From NCBI GenBank assembly GCA_035296625.1, contig DATHAO010000006.1, positions 1 through 36,407 of the forward strand: 36,407 bases of DNA, in the 5' to 3' direction. The stretch comes from DATCLS01 sp035296625 (GTDB taxonomy: Bacteria; Actinomycetota; Acidimicrobiia; Acidimicrobiales; VFJN01). The notes below the pieces were generated by a model. That model saw only the letters and a program-made list of their open reading frames with translations, did not search any database and was not told where the DNA came from. Below are positions 1 to 7,722 of this stretch, piece by piece (position 1 is the first letter of the stretch; each line of letters begins with the position of its first letter). A program made the translations under genes and the position numbers.

Positions 1-1
1 G

Positions 2-1054
2 GTGGCAGTCCGGGTCGCCGGGCAGGAGCCGCTCGCGGCGTCCTACCACTACGACCGGCTGGCGGCCGACTTCGGCGAGCTCACCGCCCGGGCCGAGGCG
101 CTTGTCGCCGACGAGACCGGGCTGCGTTCCGCCAGCGGGCCCGCCCGTGCCCGTGTGGTCGACCGCGCCGACTGGGTCCGCGCCAATCTGGCGAGCTTCG
201 GCCGCCTGCTGCGGCCGCTCACCGACAGGATGGCCGAGCGGGTGGGCGACAAGCGGGGCGTCGCGGCCATCCCGGCGGCGATGACGCGGCGGGCGACCGG
301 CGTCGAGGTCGGAGCGCTGCTCGGCTGGATGGCCACACGGGTGCTCGGCCAGTACGACCTGCTGGTCATCGAGGACGAAGACCCCGACGACCAGGACGTC
401 GTCTACTACGTCGGTCCCAACGTGCTGGCCCTCGAGAAGCGCTACGGCTTCCCGCCGCAGGAGTTCCGCCTGTGGTTGGCGCTCCACGAGGTGACGCACC
501 GGGCCCAGTTCACCGGGGTGCCGTGGCTGCGGGGCCACTTCCTGTCACTGGTGGAGCAGACGCTCGACGCCGTCGACCCCGATCCCAAGCGCTTCATCGA
601 CGCCCTCGGGCGCGTGGTCGACGACCTGCGCTCGGGCCAGAACCCGCTCGACGAGGGGGGCGTCGCCACACTGCTCGCCAGCCCGGACCAGCGCGAGCTC
701 TTCGGCCGGATCGGCGGGATGATGAGCCTGCTCGAGGGCCACGGCGACGTGACCATGGACCGCGCCGGTGCGGGCCACGTGCCGTCGGCCCCCCGCTTCT
801 CACGGACGCTGCGCGAGCGCCGCAAGCAGGGCGGGAGCGCCGCCAAGCTGCTGCAAAAGGCCCTCGGCATCGACGCCAAGTTCAAGCAGTACGCGCAGGG
901 GGAGTCGTTCATCGCCCACGTCGAGCGCCACGGCGGTCCCCACGCCCTCGACGCCGCCTGGCGCGGCCCCGAGTGGCTCCCCACTCTCGCCGAGATCCGC
1001 GCCCCTCAGGATTGGCTGGACCGGGTCCGACTCTCGGAAGAGCTGGTCGGCTGA
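2..1054 (+). CDS. Zinc-dependent metalloprotease-like protein, DUF2342 (zincin_2) family
   Basis: A 350-residue reading frame from a GTG at base 2; the true start may lie left of the window, so treat the 5' end as possibly partial. The zinc site HEVTH (residues 162-166) sits in a helix after a strand, and an EGHGD motif near residue 245 fits the third ligand position of the family. Length and motifs match the actinobacterial DUF2342 zincins, whose substrate is unknown and which are often described only as F420-biosynthesis-associated. There is no signal peptide or membrane segment, so a cytoplasmic protein is expected. The stop lies 23 bases before the proposed tilS start, so co-transcription is likely. 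In actinobacteria this gene commonly precedes tilS, which supports the call. Confidence 0.85.
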   Translation: MAVRVAGQEPLAASYHYDRLAADFGELTARAEALVADETGLRSASGPARARVVDRADWVRANLASFGRLLRPLTDRMAERVGDKRGVAAIPAAMTRRATGVEVGALLGWMATRVLGQYDLLVIEDEDPDDQDVVYYVGPNVLALEKRYGFPPQEFRLWLALHEVTHRAQFTGVPWLRGHFLSLVEQTLDAVDPDPKRFIDALGRVVDDLRSGQNPLDEGGVATLLASPDQRELFGRIGGMMSLLEGHGDVTMDRAGAGHVPSAPRFSRTLRERRKQGGSAAKLLQKALGIDAKFKQYAQGESFIAHVERHGGPHALDAAWRGPEWLPTLAEIRAPQDWLDRVRLSEELVG

Positions 1055-1077
1055 CCCCGAGCGGCTCCGATCCGGCG

Positions 1078-2016
1078 TTGAAACGTCTCGGTCCCTGCGA
1101 CGAACCGGCGCCGGACCGAGTCGGCGAGCTGCTGGCGCGGTGTGAGTTCCCGCCCGTGGGTACGGGCGTGACCTGCGCCGTGTCCGGGGGCGCCGACTCG
1201 CTGGCGTTGCTGGTGCTGGCGGTGGAGGCGGGGTGTGAGGTCACGGCGGTCCACGTGGACCACGGGCTGCGACCGGGGTCGGAGGACGAGGCCGCGGTGG
1301 TCCGGGCCGCGGCGGCGCGCTGGGGGGCGGGCTTCCGGTCGGTGCGGGTCGACGTGGGCCCGGGGCCCAACCTCGAGGCCCGGGCCCGGGCGGCCCGGTA
1401 CGCGGCGCTGCCGGCCGACGCGCTGACCGGCCACACGGCCGACGACCAGGCCGAGACCGTGCTGCTGAACCTGTTGCGCGGCGCCGGGCTCGACGGGCTG
1501 GTGGGTATGGACCCGGTGCGGCGCCCGATCCGGCGGCTGCGCCGGAGCGAGACCCTGGCTCTGTGCGTCGACGTGGGGCTCGAGCCCGTCGACGACCCCA
1601 GCAATGCAGATCCGGCGTTCCGCCGCAACCGGGTGCGCCACGAGTTGCTGCCGCTGCTCGACGCCATCGCCGGGCGCGACGTCGTGCCCGTCCTCGCCCG
1701 CCAGGCCGACGTGGCCCGGGCCGATGTCGTGCTGCTCGACGACCTGGCGGCCGCGGTCGACCCGGCCGACGCCCGCGCCCTCGCTGCCGCACCGCCGGCG
1801 TTGGCCCAGCGGGCCGTACGCCGGTGGCTGCGGTCCGGCGGACCGGGTGGCGACGAACATCATCCACCCGATGCCGCGACGGTCGAGCGCGTGCTCACCG
1901 TCGCCCGCGGGCACGTCGTGGCTTGCGAGCTTCCGGGCGGCTGGCGGGTCGCGCGCACGAGGGGGCGGCTGCGTATGGAGCCCCCGCCGACCGCGCCGCG
2001 CAGCGACGGCCAGTAG
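1078..2016 (+). CDS. tilS: tRNA(Ile)-lysidine synthetase TilS, short actinobacterial form
   Basis: TilS attaches lysine to C34 of the CAU-anticodon tRNA-Ile, using ATP, so that the tRNA reads AUA. The PP-loop SGGADS is at residues 36-41 from the chosen start, followed by HVDHGLRPGS and the HTADDQAETVLLNLLRGAG block, and later DPSNADPAFRRNRVRHELLPLL-type sequence (family signature). The protein is about 312 residues, without the C-terminal domains of the E. coli enzyme, as is usual in actinobacteria. The frame is open far upstream, but that part is a shadow of the metalloprotease gene. I chose TTG at 1078 because it gives the normal lead of about 35 residues before the PP-loop; GTG at 1156 is an alternative. 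No clear Shine-Dalgarno is seen. Confidence 0.9.
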   Translation: MKRLGPCDEPAPDRVGELLARCEFPPVGTGVTCAVSGGADSLALLVLAVEAGCEVTAVHVDHGLRPGSEDEAAVVRAAAARWGAGFRSVRVDVGPGPNLEARARAARYAALPADALTGHTADDQAETVLLNLLRGAGLDGLVGMDPVRRPIRRLRRSETLALCVDVGLEPVDDPSNADPAFRRNRVRHELLPLLDAIAGRDVVPVLARQADVARADVVLLDDLAAAVDPADARALAAAPPALAQRAVRRWLRSGGPGGDEHHPPDAATVERVLTVARGHVVACELPGGWRVARTRGRLRMEPPPTAPRSDGQ

Positions 2017-2019
2017 CGT
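2014..2019 (+). promoter_or_regulatory. Predicted -10 hexamer for leaderless hpt
   Basis: TAGCGT ends 8 nt before the hpt ATG, and there is no Shine-Dalgarno between them. It overlaps the tilS stop codon TAG. Such spacing puts the predicted transcription start at the initiation codon. Confidence 0.55.
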
Positions 2020-2027
2020 GACGCAGC

Positions 2028-2597
2028 ATGTCGACCGAGCCCCAGGGCGACTTCATCCACCACCTCGAGGACCCCGTGCTCGGTGGGGTCGTCGTGGGCG
2101 AGAAGGAGATCCAGGCGCGGATCGCCGAGCTGGGCGACCAGATCGCCGCCGACTACGTCGACCGCCCCCCGCTGCTGATCGGTGTGCTCAAGGGTGCCTT
2201 CATGTTCATGGCCGACCTGGCTCGGGCGATCCGCCTGCCCGTCGAGATCGACTTCATGGCCGTGTCGTCGTACGGGGCATCGACCCGGTCGTCGGGCGTC
2301 GTGCGCATCGTCAAGGACCTCGACATCGATCTCGCCGGGCGGCACGTGATCCTCGTCGAAGACATCGTCGACTCCGGCCTCACCCTCACCTACCTGCGCC
2401 GCAACCTCGCCGCACGCCAGCCGTCCAGCCTCGACGTGTGCGCGCTGTTCGTGCGTCAGGGGAACCAGAAGACGCCGGAGCAGTTGCGCTACGTCGGGTT
2501 CGAGATCCCGCCCGCCTTCGTGCTGGGCTACGGGCTCGACGTGGCCGAGCGGTTCCGCAACCTCCCCTACGTCTGCGAGTACATGGGTGAGGCCTGA
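2028..2597 (+). CDS. hpt: Hypoxanthine phosphoribosyltransferase
   Basis: Purine salvage enzyme that converts hypoxanthine or guanine plus PRPP to IMP or GMP in the cytosol. The 189-residue length is standard. The PRPP-binding motif VEDIVDSGLTL lies near residues 110-120, the LKGAFMFMADL segment near residues 54-64, and the DFMAVSSYG loop follows. The C-terminus has the purine-binding stretch FVLGYGLDV and ends RNLPYVCEYM, typical of actinobacterial Hpt. The ATG is supported by a -10-like hexamer 8 nt upstream. The order tilS-hpt-ftsH is conserved in many bacteria. No anomaly seen. Confidence 0.95.
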   Translation: MSTEPQGDFIHHLEDPVLGGVVVGEKEIQARIAELGDQIAADYVDRPPLLIGVLKGAFMFMADLARAIRLPVEIDFMAVSSYGASTRSSGVVRIVKDLDIDLAGRHVILVEDIVDSGLTLTYLRRNLAARQPSSLDVCALFVRQGNQKTPEQLRYVGFEIPPAFVLGYGLDVAERFRNLPYVCEYMGEA

Positions 2598-2655
2598 GCG
2601 ACGGTCCGCCCCGCGTTTCGTCGTCCCCGCGTGGTTCTTGCGCCGGGCCCGCCGG

Positions 2656-2661
2656 TAGCCT
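2656..2661 (+). promoter_or_regulatory. Predicted -10 hexamer upstream of ftsH
   Basis: TAGCCT lies 10 nt before the GTG of ftsH in the 74-base gap after hpt. No Shine-Dalgarno is visible, so a leaderless or near-leaderless transcript is inferred. The spacing is slightly longer than at the other sites. Confidence 0.45.
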
Positions 2662-2671
2662 GGCCGGCACC

Positions 2672-4684
2672 GTGAAACGATTCCCTCGAGCCGCGCTGCT
2701 CTACCTCGCCCTCGGATTCGTCGTCCTCTTCGTCGGCGCGCAGCTCCTGCGCCCGGGCACCGACCGCGAAGACATCGACCTGTCCGACTTCCGCACCGCC
2801 GTCGCCGACGGCGACGTCGCGACGGCCGAGATCAAGGACCGTGACAACGTCGTCGAGGGCAAGCTCCGCGACGACACCGACTACAAGGTCGCCTACCCGG
2901 CCGAGTTCGCCGACGAGCTGGTCGACGAGCTCGACGAGGCCGACCCGCCGATCGACGTGACCACCGACCAGCAGGGCGACTCCATCTGGACCGGCCTGCT
3001 GTTCAGCCTTTTGCCCACAGTGCTGCTCATCGGCGCGTTCTTCCTGGTCATGAACGCGCTGCAGGGCGGCGGCAAGGGTGTGATGCAGTTCGGCAAGTCG
3101 CGGGCCAAGCAGGTGTCCAAGGACGAGCCGGCGGTCACGTTCTCCGACGTGGCCGGCTGCGACGAGGCGGTCGAGGAGCTCCAGGAGATCAAGGACTTCC
3201 TCAAGGACCCCGCCCGCTTCCAGGCCATCGGCGCCCGCATCCCCAAGGGCGTGCTGCTCTTCGGCCCGCCCGGCACCGGCAAGACACTGCTCGCCCGGGC
3301 GGTGGCGGGCGAGGCCGGGGTGCCGTTCTTCCCGATCTCGGGCTCCGACTTCGTCGAGATGTTCGTGGGCGTGGGAGCGAGCCGCGTGCGCGACCTGTTC
3401 GAAAAGGCCAAGCAGGCGGCGCCCGCCATCGTGTTCGTCGACGAGATCGACGCCGTCGGCCGCCACCGCGGCGCCGGCCTGGGCGGCGGCCACGACGAGC
3501 GCGAGCAGACGCTCAACCAGCTGCTCGTTGAGATGGACGGTTTCGACTCGCGCACCGGCGTCATCCTCATCGCCGCCACCAACCGGCCCGACATCCTCGA
3601 CCCCGCCCTGCTGCGACCGGGGCGGTTCGACCGGCAGATCGTGGTCGACCAGCCCGACCTCGAGGGGCGCAAGGCGATCCTCGACGTTCACGCCAAGTCG
3701 AAGCCGCTCGGCAGCGACGTCCGCCTCGACGTGCTGGCCCGGCGCACCCCCGGCTTCACCGGCGCCGACCTGGCCAACCTCATGAACGAGGCGGCGCTGC
3801 TCACCGCCCGGCGGGGCGCGGACGAGATCACGATGGTCTCGATGGAGGCGGCGATCGACCGGGTGCTGGCCGGGCCCGAGCGCAAGACCCGCGTCATGTC
3901 CGAGCGCGAGAAGAGCGTGATCTCCTACCACGAGAGCGGCCACACGCTGGTGGGCCACGTGCTCGAGGGCACCGACCCGATCCACAAGGTGTCGATCGTC
4001 TCGCGCGGCCGGGCGCTGGGTTGGACGCTGGCCCTGCCCGTCGAGGACAAGTACCTCAAGACGCGCGGCGAGCTGGTCGACACGATGACGATGCTGCTCG
4101 GTGGGCGCACGGCCGAGGAGCTGATCTTCGGCGAGCCGACCACCGGCGCGAGCGACGACATCGAGCGCTGCACCGAGATCGCCCGCTCGATGGTCACGAC
4201 CTACGGCATGAGCGACAAGCTCGGCCCCCAGCAGCTCGGCTCGCAGGGCGGCGAGGTCTTCGTGGGCCGCGACCACGGCCACGAGCCCACCTACTCCGAC
4301 GAGGTCGCCGGCCTCATCGACGAGGAGGTGCGCCAGCTCGTCGACTTCGCCCACGACCGGGCGCGCTTCATCCTGACGACCCACCGGCCCACGCTCGACC
4401 GGCTCGCGACGGCGCTCATCGAGAAGGAGACGCTCGACGACGCCGAGCTGGCCGAGGTGTTCGGCGACATCGACAAGGGCGCCGGCATCGAGCTGCCCGA
4501 GGCGCCGCCTCGGCGCCAGGTGGCGCCGGTGCGCTCGGCGATCGGCGTGACGGCCGCCGAGGCCACGCCGGCCCACGAGGCCGCGATGCCCGCCGAGGCG
4601 CCGATCGGCGAGGTCATGCGCTCGCTGTCGCGGCGGATGCGCCGCTGGCGGCCCGTGCGGGCGCCCCGCCCGAGCGGCACCTGA
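2672..4684 (+). CDS. ftsH: ATP-dependent zinc metalloprotease FtsH
   Basis: Membrane-anchored AAA+ protease that degrades misfolded membrane proteins and short-lived regulators. Visible parts in order: an N-terminal membrane helix (residues about 7-27), a short extracytoplasmic domain, a second helix (about 110-130), the AAA domain with Walker A GPPGTGKT (198-205) and Walker B VFVDEID (near 255), the arginine-finger region with RPGRFDR, and the protease domain with zinc motif HESGH (420-424). The C-terminal tail after about residue 610 is Ala/Pro/Arg-rich and probably disordered. At 670 residues it is of normal length. The start is GTG with no Shine-Dalgarno. It is followed 10 bases later by folE, so the two are probably co-transcribed. 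Confidence 0.96.
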   Translation: MKRFPRAALLYLALGFVVLFVGAQLLRPGTDREDIDLSDFRTAVADGDVATAEIKDRDNVVEGKLRDDTDYKVAYPAEFADELVDELDEADPPIDVTTDQQGDSIWTGLLFSLLPTVLLIGAFFLVMNALQGGGKGVMQFGKSRAKQVSKDEPAVTFSDVAGCDEAVEELQEIKDFLKDPARFQAIGARIPKGVLLFGPPGTGKTLLARAVAGEAGVPFFPISGSDFVEMFVGVGASRVRDLFEKAKQAAPAIVFVDEIDAVGRHRGAGLGGGHDEREQTLNQLLVEMDGFDSRTGVILIAATNRPDILDPALLRPGRFDRQIVVDQPDLEGRKAILDVHAKSKPLGSDVRLDVLARRTPGFTGADLANLMNEAALLTARRGADEITMVSMEAAIDRVLAGPERKTRVMSEREKSVISYHESGHTLVGHVLEGTDPIHKVSIVSRGRALGWTLALPVEDKYLKTRGELVDTMTMLLGGRTAEELIFGEPTTGASDDIERCTEIARSMVTTYGMSDKLGPQQLGSQGGEVFVGRDHGHEPTYSDEVAGLIDEEVRQLVDFAHDRARFILTTHRPTLDRLATALIEKETLDDAELAEVFGDIDKGAGIELPEAPPRRQVAPVRSAIGVTAAEATPAHEAAMPAEAPIGEVMRSLSRRMRRWRPVRAPRPSGT

Positions 4685-4694
4685 TGGCCCGGCC

Positions 4695-5357
4695 ATGACC
4701 ACCGACACCCCCAGCACGCCGTTCCGCGACGGGGCGTCCGACGACGACTGGCCCGCCCCGGCCCGCGAGTTCCCCGCGCTCGACACCCCCATGGACCTCG
4801 ACCGCATCGGCAAGGCTGTGCGTGAGATCCTCGAGGCGATCGGCGAGGACCCCGACCGCGACGGCCTGCGCGACACTCCCCAGCGCGTGGCCCGCATGTA
4901 CGCCGAGGTCTGCTCCGGCCTGCACGAGGACGCCGACACGCACCTCGCGGTCACGTTCGAGGCCGGCCACGACGAGATGGTGATGGTGCGCGACATCGAG
5001 CTCCACTCGCTGTGCGAGCACCACCTCGTGCCGTTCATCGGGAAGGCGCACATCGCCTACATCCCGGGGCCGGACGGGCGGATCACCGGCCTGTCGAAGC
5101 TCGCCCGCCTCGTCGACGCCTACGCCCGGCGGCCCCAGGTGCAGGAGAAGCTGACCAGGCAGATCGCCGACCAGGTCGAGACCACGCTCGCCCCGCAGGG
5201 CGTCATGGTGGTCATCGTGGCCGAGCACCTGTGCATGACGATGCGGGGCATCCGGAAGGCCGGCTCGACGACCGTCACCTCCGCCGTGCGGGGGCTGTTC
5301 CGTCACAGCGTGGCCACCCGCGAAGAGGCGATGCGCTTCATCAACGGCCAACGCTGA
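4695..5357 (+). CDS. folE: GTP cyclohydrolase I
   Basis: First step of tetrahydrofolate synthesis: GTP to 7,8-dihydroneopterin triphosphate. The three zinc ligands are present at the expected places: Cys107 and His110 in LCEHHLVPF, and Cys180 in EHLCMTMRG. The conserved GLSKLARLVDAYARRPQVQE region follows the first zinc site. The protein has 220 residues; the first 30 are acidic and variable, as in other actinobacterial FolE. It starts with ATG 10 bases after the ftsH stop and heads the folate cluster. A small inverted repeat overlaps its stop codon. Confidence 0.96.
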   Translation: MTTDTPSTPFRDGASDDDWPAPAREFPALDTPMDLDRIGKAVREILEAIGEDPDRDGLRDTPQRVARMYAEVCSGLHEDADTHLAVTFEAGHDEMVMVRDIELHSLCEHHLVPFIGKAHIAYIPGPDGRITGLSKLARLVDAYARRPQVQEKLTRQIADQVETTLAPQGVMVVIVAEHLCMTMRGIRKAGSTTVTSAVRGLFRHSVATREEAMRFINGQR

Positions 5358-5372
5358 CTTTCAGTGGTCAGC
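5353..5372 (+). terminator. Weak hairpin after folE
   Basis: GCTGAC and GTCAGC form a 6-bp stem around an 8-nt loop, beginning in the folE stop codon. It has no T-run. It could attenuate read-through into folP, which has its own predicted -10 element. Confidence 0.25.
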
Positions 5373-5431
5373 TGAACGCGGTACGGGTGGGTAACCATTC
5401 GTGAAGTCAGCGACAGGATGCCGTCTGCGCC

Positions 5432-5437
5432 TAGGAT
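5432..5437 (+). promoter_or_regulatory. Predicted -10 hexamer for leaderless folP
   Basis: TAGGAT ends 8 nt before the GTG at 5446, with no Shine-Dalgarno between. It favours that GTG over the in-frame GTG at 5401. Confidence 0.5.
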
Positions 5438-5445
5438 GGACGGTC

Positions 5446-6294
5446 GTGCAGTTCCGTCCCGGTCGAGTCATGGGTGTCCTCAACGTGACCCCCGACTCGT
5501 TCTCGGACGGGGGCCGCTTCATCGATCCCGCCGCGGCCGTCGCCCACGGGCGCCGCCTCGTCGAGGAGGGCGCCGACTGGGTGGACGTCGGCGGGGAGTC
5601 GACCCGCCCCGGCGCCGATCCCGTCCCGGCGGACGAGGAGATGCGGCGGGTACTGCCCGTCATCGAGGCTCTGGCCGTCTCCGGGGCGCAGGTGTCGATC
5701 GACACCCGCAAGCCCGAGGTGGCCGAGGCCGCCGTGGCCGCCGGCGCCCGCATGATCAACGACGTCTCGGCCGGCCTGGCCGACGTGGCGGCCGCCTCGG
5801 GCGTCGCCTTCGTCGCCATGCACATGCGGGGCGATCCGGCCACGATGCAGGCCGAGCCGGTCTACGACGACGTCGTCGCCGAGGTGCGCGACTTCCTGGT
5901 CGAGCGGGCCGAGGCCGCCCGCGACGCCGGCGTGCGCGAGGTGTGGATCGACCCGGGCATCGGGTTCGGCAAGACGCTCGACCACAACCTCGACCTGCTG
6001 GCGAACCTCGACGTGCTCGCTGCCGCGGGGTTCCCGCTGCTCGTGGGCACGAGCCGCAAGACGACCCTCGGGCGCCTCGCCGCTCGGGCCGACGGCTCCG
6101 ATGCCGTGCCGCCGCCGGGCGACCGCCTGGCCGGCTCGGTCGCGACCGCCGCCTGGGCGTACCGGTGCGGGGCGACCATGGTGCGGGCCCACGACGTGGC
6201 CGCCACCGTGTGGGCCGCCGAGGCCGTCGTGGCATCCGCCGGGGGCGCCGGCGCAGGGTCTTTTTCGAAGGAGGGTGCGCGGTGGCACCGATGA
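5446..6294 (+). CDS. folP: Dihydropteroate synthase
   Basis: Condenses 6-hydroxymethyl-dihydropterin diphosphate with p-aminobenzoate; this is the sulfonamide target. Motifs: MGVLNVTPDSFSDGG at the N-terminus, DVGGESTRPGA, a SIDTRKPEVA strand, MINDVSA, MHMRG, the DPGIGFGKT loop and the LLVGTSRKTTLG substrate loop, ending RAHDV. The frame is open from a GTG at 5401, but the GTG at 5446 gives the usual short lead of eight residues before MGVLNVTPDSF and lies 8 nt after TAGGAT, so I take it as the start (282 residues). Its last 13 bases overlap the next gene, which has its own strong Shine-Dalgarno inside folP, so the two are translationally linked. Confidence 0.95.
   Translation: MQFRPGRVMGVLNVTPDSFSDGGRFIDPAAAVAHGRRLVEEGADWVDVGGESTRPGADPVPADEEMRRVLPVIEALAVSGAQVSIDTRKPEVAEAAVAAGARMINDVSAGLADVAAASGVAFVAMHMRGDPATMQAEPVYDDVVAEVRDFLVERAEAARDAGVREVWIDPGIGFGKTLDHNLDLLANLDVLAAAGFPLLVGTSRKTTLGRLAARADGSDAVPPPGDRLAGSVATAAWAYRCGATMVRAHDVAATVWAAEAVVASAGGAGAGSFSKEGARWHR
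6268..6275 (+). promoter_or_regulatory. Ribosome binding site deciding the start of the phosphatase-like gene
   Basis: AAGGAGGG lies inside the 3' end of folP, 6 nt before GTG 6282 and 15 nt before ATG 6291. The spacing favours the GTG. Confidence 0.6.
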
Positions 6295-6812
6295 AGGGCA
6301 AGTGGGCCCAGGGCATCACGCCCCGCAACTTCGTGTGGGTGCTCAAGGACAAGCTGGCGATCTGCGAGCGCCCGGGCGGCTACGGGCCGAACCACCGCCG
6401 CGTGCGCCGCCAGGAAGAGATCATCTGGATCCGGGAGCAGGGTTTCTCCCGGGTGGTCTCGCTCATCGCCGCACCCCACAACCTGCACAACTACGACGAG
6501 CTCAACCTCGCCTGGCTTCACCGGCCCCAGCGCCCGCAGGACGACCCGGTTATCTTCCAGCGCAACCTTTACCTGGAGCTGCGGGCGCTGCTCGCCCGGG
6601 GCGAGAAGCTCGTGCTGCACCAGGAGGAGGTCGGCGACCGGATCTGTGGCCTCGTCGCCGGCTACCTGCTGTGGGCTCGCCTCGTGCCCTACGGCCCGCA
6701 GGCGATCTCGATCACCGAGCGGCTCACCGGCCGCCAGCTCGGTCCGCTCGGCCGCCAGCTCGTGGCCACCGCCGAGCAGCTGCGCGACCAGCCCGAGCCC
6801 CAGCCCGGCTGA
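6282..6812 (+). CDS. Protein tyrosine phosphatase-fold protein, probably catalytically dead
   Basis: A 176-residue protein lying between folP and folB. I do not recognise a named family. The layout resembles cysteine-based dual-specificity phosphatases: an N-terminal KLAICERPGG strand, a helix and strand with EQGFSRVVSLIAAP, a possible D-loop region HRPQRPQDDP, then a strand-loop-helix KLVLHQEEVGDRICGLVAGYLLWA that aligns with the HCx5R signature loop and its following helix. His113 and Arg120 are kept, but the nucleophile position is Gln114. The family assignment is inference from this pattern. Translation starts at GTG 6282, 6 nt after AAGGAGGG, overlapping folP. A binding or regulatory role is more likely than catalysis; a link to folate rests only on position. 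Confidence 0.6.
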   Translation: MAPMKGKWAQGITPRNFVWVLKDKLAICERPGGYGPNHRRVRRQEEIIWIREQGFSRVVSLIAAPHNLHNYDELNLAWLHRPQRPQDDPVIFQRNLYLELRALLARGEKLVLHQEEVGDRICGLVAGYLLWARLVPYGPQAISITERLTGRQLGPLGRQLVATAEQLRDQPEPQPG

Positions 6813-6835
6813 CCGGGCGGTCGCGCCGCCGCCGG

Positions 6836-6841
6836 TACGGT
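6836..6841 (+). promoter_or_regulatory. Predicted -10 hexamer for leaderless folB
   Basis: TACGGT ends 7 nt before GTG 6849 and overlaps the upstream alternative GTG at 6840. This favours 6849 as the folB start. Confidence 0.5.
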
Positions 6842-6848
6842 GACGGCC

Positions 6849-7214
6849 GTGATCGACCTCATCGAGCTCCGGGGGCTGCACGTCGTGGCCCTCGTGGGCG
6901 TGCTGCCTCACGAGGTGGCCCAGCCCCAGCCGCTGGAGGTCGACGTCGACCTGGGGATCGACCTGGCGCCCGCCGGTGTCAGCGACGACCTGGACGACAC
7001 GGTCGACTATGGGGCCGTCTGCGCGGCGCTCGAGGCTGCGGCCACGGCCGGGCACGTCGCCCTGCTCGAACGGCTGGCGGCCGTGCTGGTCGACGCCGTC
7101 TTCGCCACCGACGCCCGCATCGCCACGGTCGACCTGTGCGTGCGCAAGCTACGGCCGCCCGTCCCACAGCAGCTGGCCACCTCGGGCGTCCGCCTCCGTC
7201 GGGACCGGCCGTGA
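6849..7214 (+). CDS. folB: Dihydroneopterin aldolase
   Basis: Converts 7,8-dihydroneopterin to 6-hydroxymethyl-7,8-dihydropterin and glycolaldehyde. The N-terminus IDLIELRGLHVVALVGVLPHE matches the family's substrate-site strand, with the conserved Glu in PHE. VDYGAVC and the helix with LLERLAAVLVD follow, and the protein ends with the VDLCVRKLRPPVPQQL-type strand. About 121 residues, the usual length. A GTG at 6840 would add three residues, but GTG 6849 sits 7 nt after TACGGT. The stop overlaps the folK start (GTGA), so translation is coupled. Confidence 0.93.
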   Translation: MIDLIELRGLHVVALVGVLPHEVAQPQPLEVDVDLGIDLAPAGVSDDLDDTVDYGAVCAALEAAATAGHVALLERLAAVLVDAVFATDARIATVDLCVRKLRPPVPQQLATSGVRLRRDRP

Positions 7215-7678
7215 CCCGGGCCTACCTGGGCCTCGGCTCGAACCTCGGTGACCGCGTCGCCTACCTGCGCGACGCCGTCGTGACGCTCGGCTCGGTCGGC
7301 CTCACCGCCGTGTCGCCGGTCTACGAGACCGATCCGATGGGTGGCCCGGGCGACCAGGGCCCGTTCCTCAACCTGGTCGCCGAGCTCGACACCGACCGTT
7401 CGCCGCTCGAACTGCTCGGCGTGTGCCACCGCCTCGAGTCGGCCGCCGGCCGGGTGCGCGAGGTCCGCTGGGGGCCCCGCACGCTCGACGTCGACGTGCT
7501 GTGGATGGACGGCGTCACGGTCGACGAGCCCGACCTCGTCGTGCCGCACCCTCGCATGTGGGAGCGGCGGTTCGTGCTGGCGCCGCTCCACGACCTCGCC
7601 CCCGACCTCGTCGACCGCCAGGCGTTGGAGCGCACGGTCGGCCACGCCGAGTGCATCGGGCCTCTCGAGGGCCTGTAG
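7211..7678 (+). CDS. folK: 6-hydroxymethyl-7,8-dihydropterin pyrophosphokinase (HPPK)
   Basis: Transfers pyrophosphate from ATP to 6-hydroxymethyl-dihydropterin, making the FolP substrate. The start is GTG 7211, sharing GTGA with the folB stop; the open frame runs further upstream but that part is a shadow. Motifs: YLGLGSNLGDR at the N-terminus, SPVYETDPMG, FLNLV, the RWGPRTLDVDVLW metal and pterin loop, and PHPRMWERRFVLAPL. The protein has 155 residues, typical for stand-alone HPPK. A hairpin follows the stop, suggesting that the folate transcript ends here. Confidence 0.95.
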   Translation: MTRAYLGLGSNLGDRVAYLRDAVVTLGSVGLTAVSPVYETDPMGGPGDQGPFLNLVAELDTDRSPLELLGVCHRLESAAGRVREVRWGPRTLDVDVLWMDGVTVDEPDLVVPHPRMWERRFVLAPLHDLAPDLVDRQALERTVGHAECIGPLEGL

Positions 7679-7680
7679 GG

Positions 7681-7699
7681 CCCGCCCGTCGACGGCGGG
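7681..7699 (+). terminator. Hairpin after folK
   Basis: CCCGCC and GGCGGG pair around a 7-nt loop just after the folK stop; an inner palindrome CCGTCGACGG is an alternative fold. No T-run follows. Confidence 0.35.
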
Positions 7700-7709
7700 T
7701 CGCCGGCCG

Positions 7710-7715
7710 TAGGCT
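7710..7715 (+). promoter_or_regulatory. Predicted -10 hexamer for leaderless DUF2520 gene
   Basis: TAGGCT ends 7 nt before GTG 7723 with no Shine-Dalgarno between. It decides the start of the DUF2520 gene, whose frame is open for 300 bases further upstream. Confidence 0.55.
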
Positions 7716-7722
7716 CGCCGGC

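Noticed and set aside
472..1077. Upstream extension of the tilS frame
   Set aside because: It overlaps the metalloprotease gene by nearly 600 bases and is Arg/Pro-rich; TilS proteins begin about 35 residues before the PP-loop.
2567..5053. 828-codon open frame on the minus strand opposite ftsH and folE
   Set aside because: Its translation is low-complexity (Val, Ala, Asp, Arg, His) and matches no family, while both + strand genes have complete motifs. It is a frame kept open by high GC at the third codon position.
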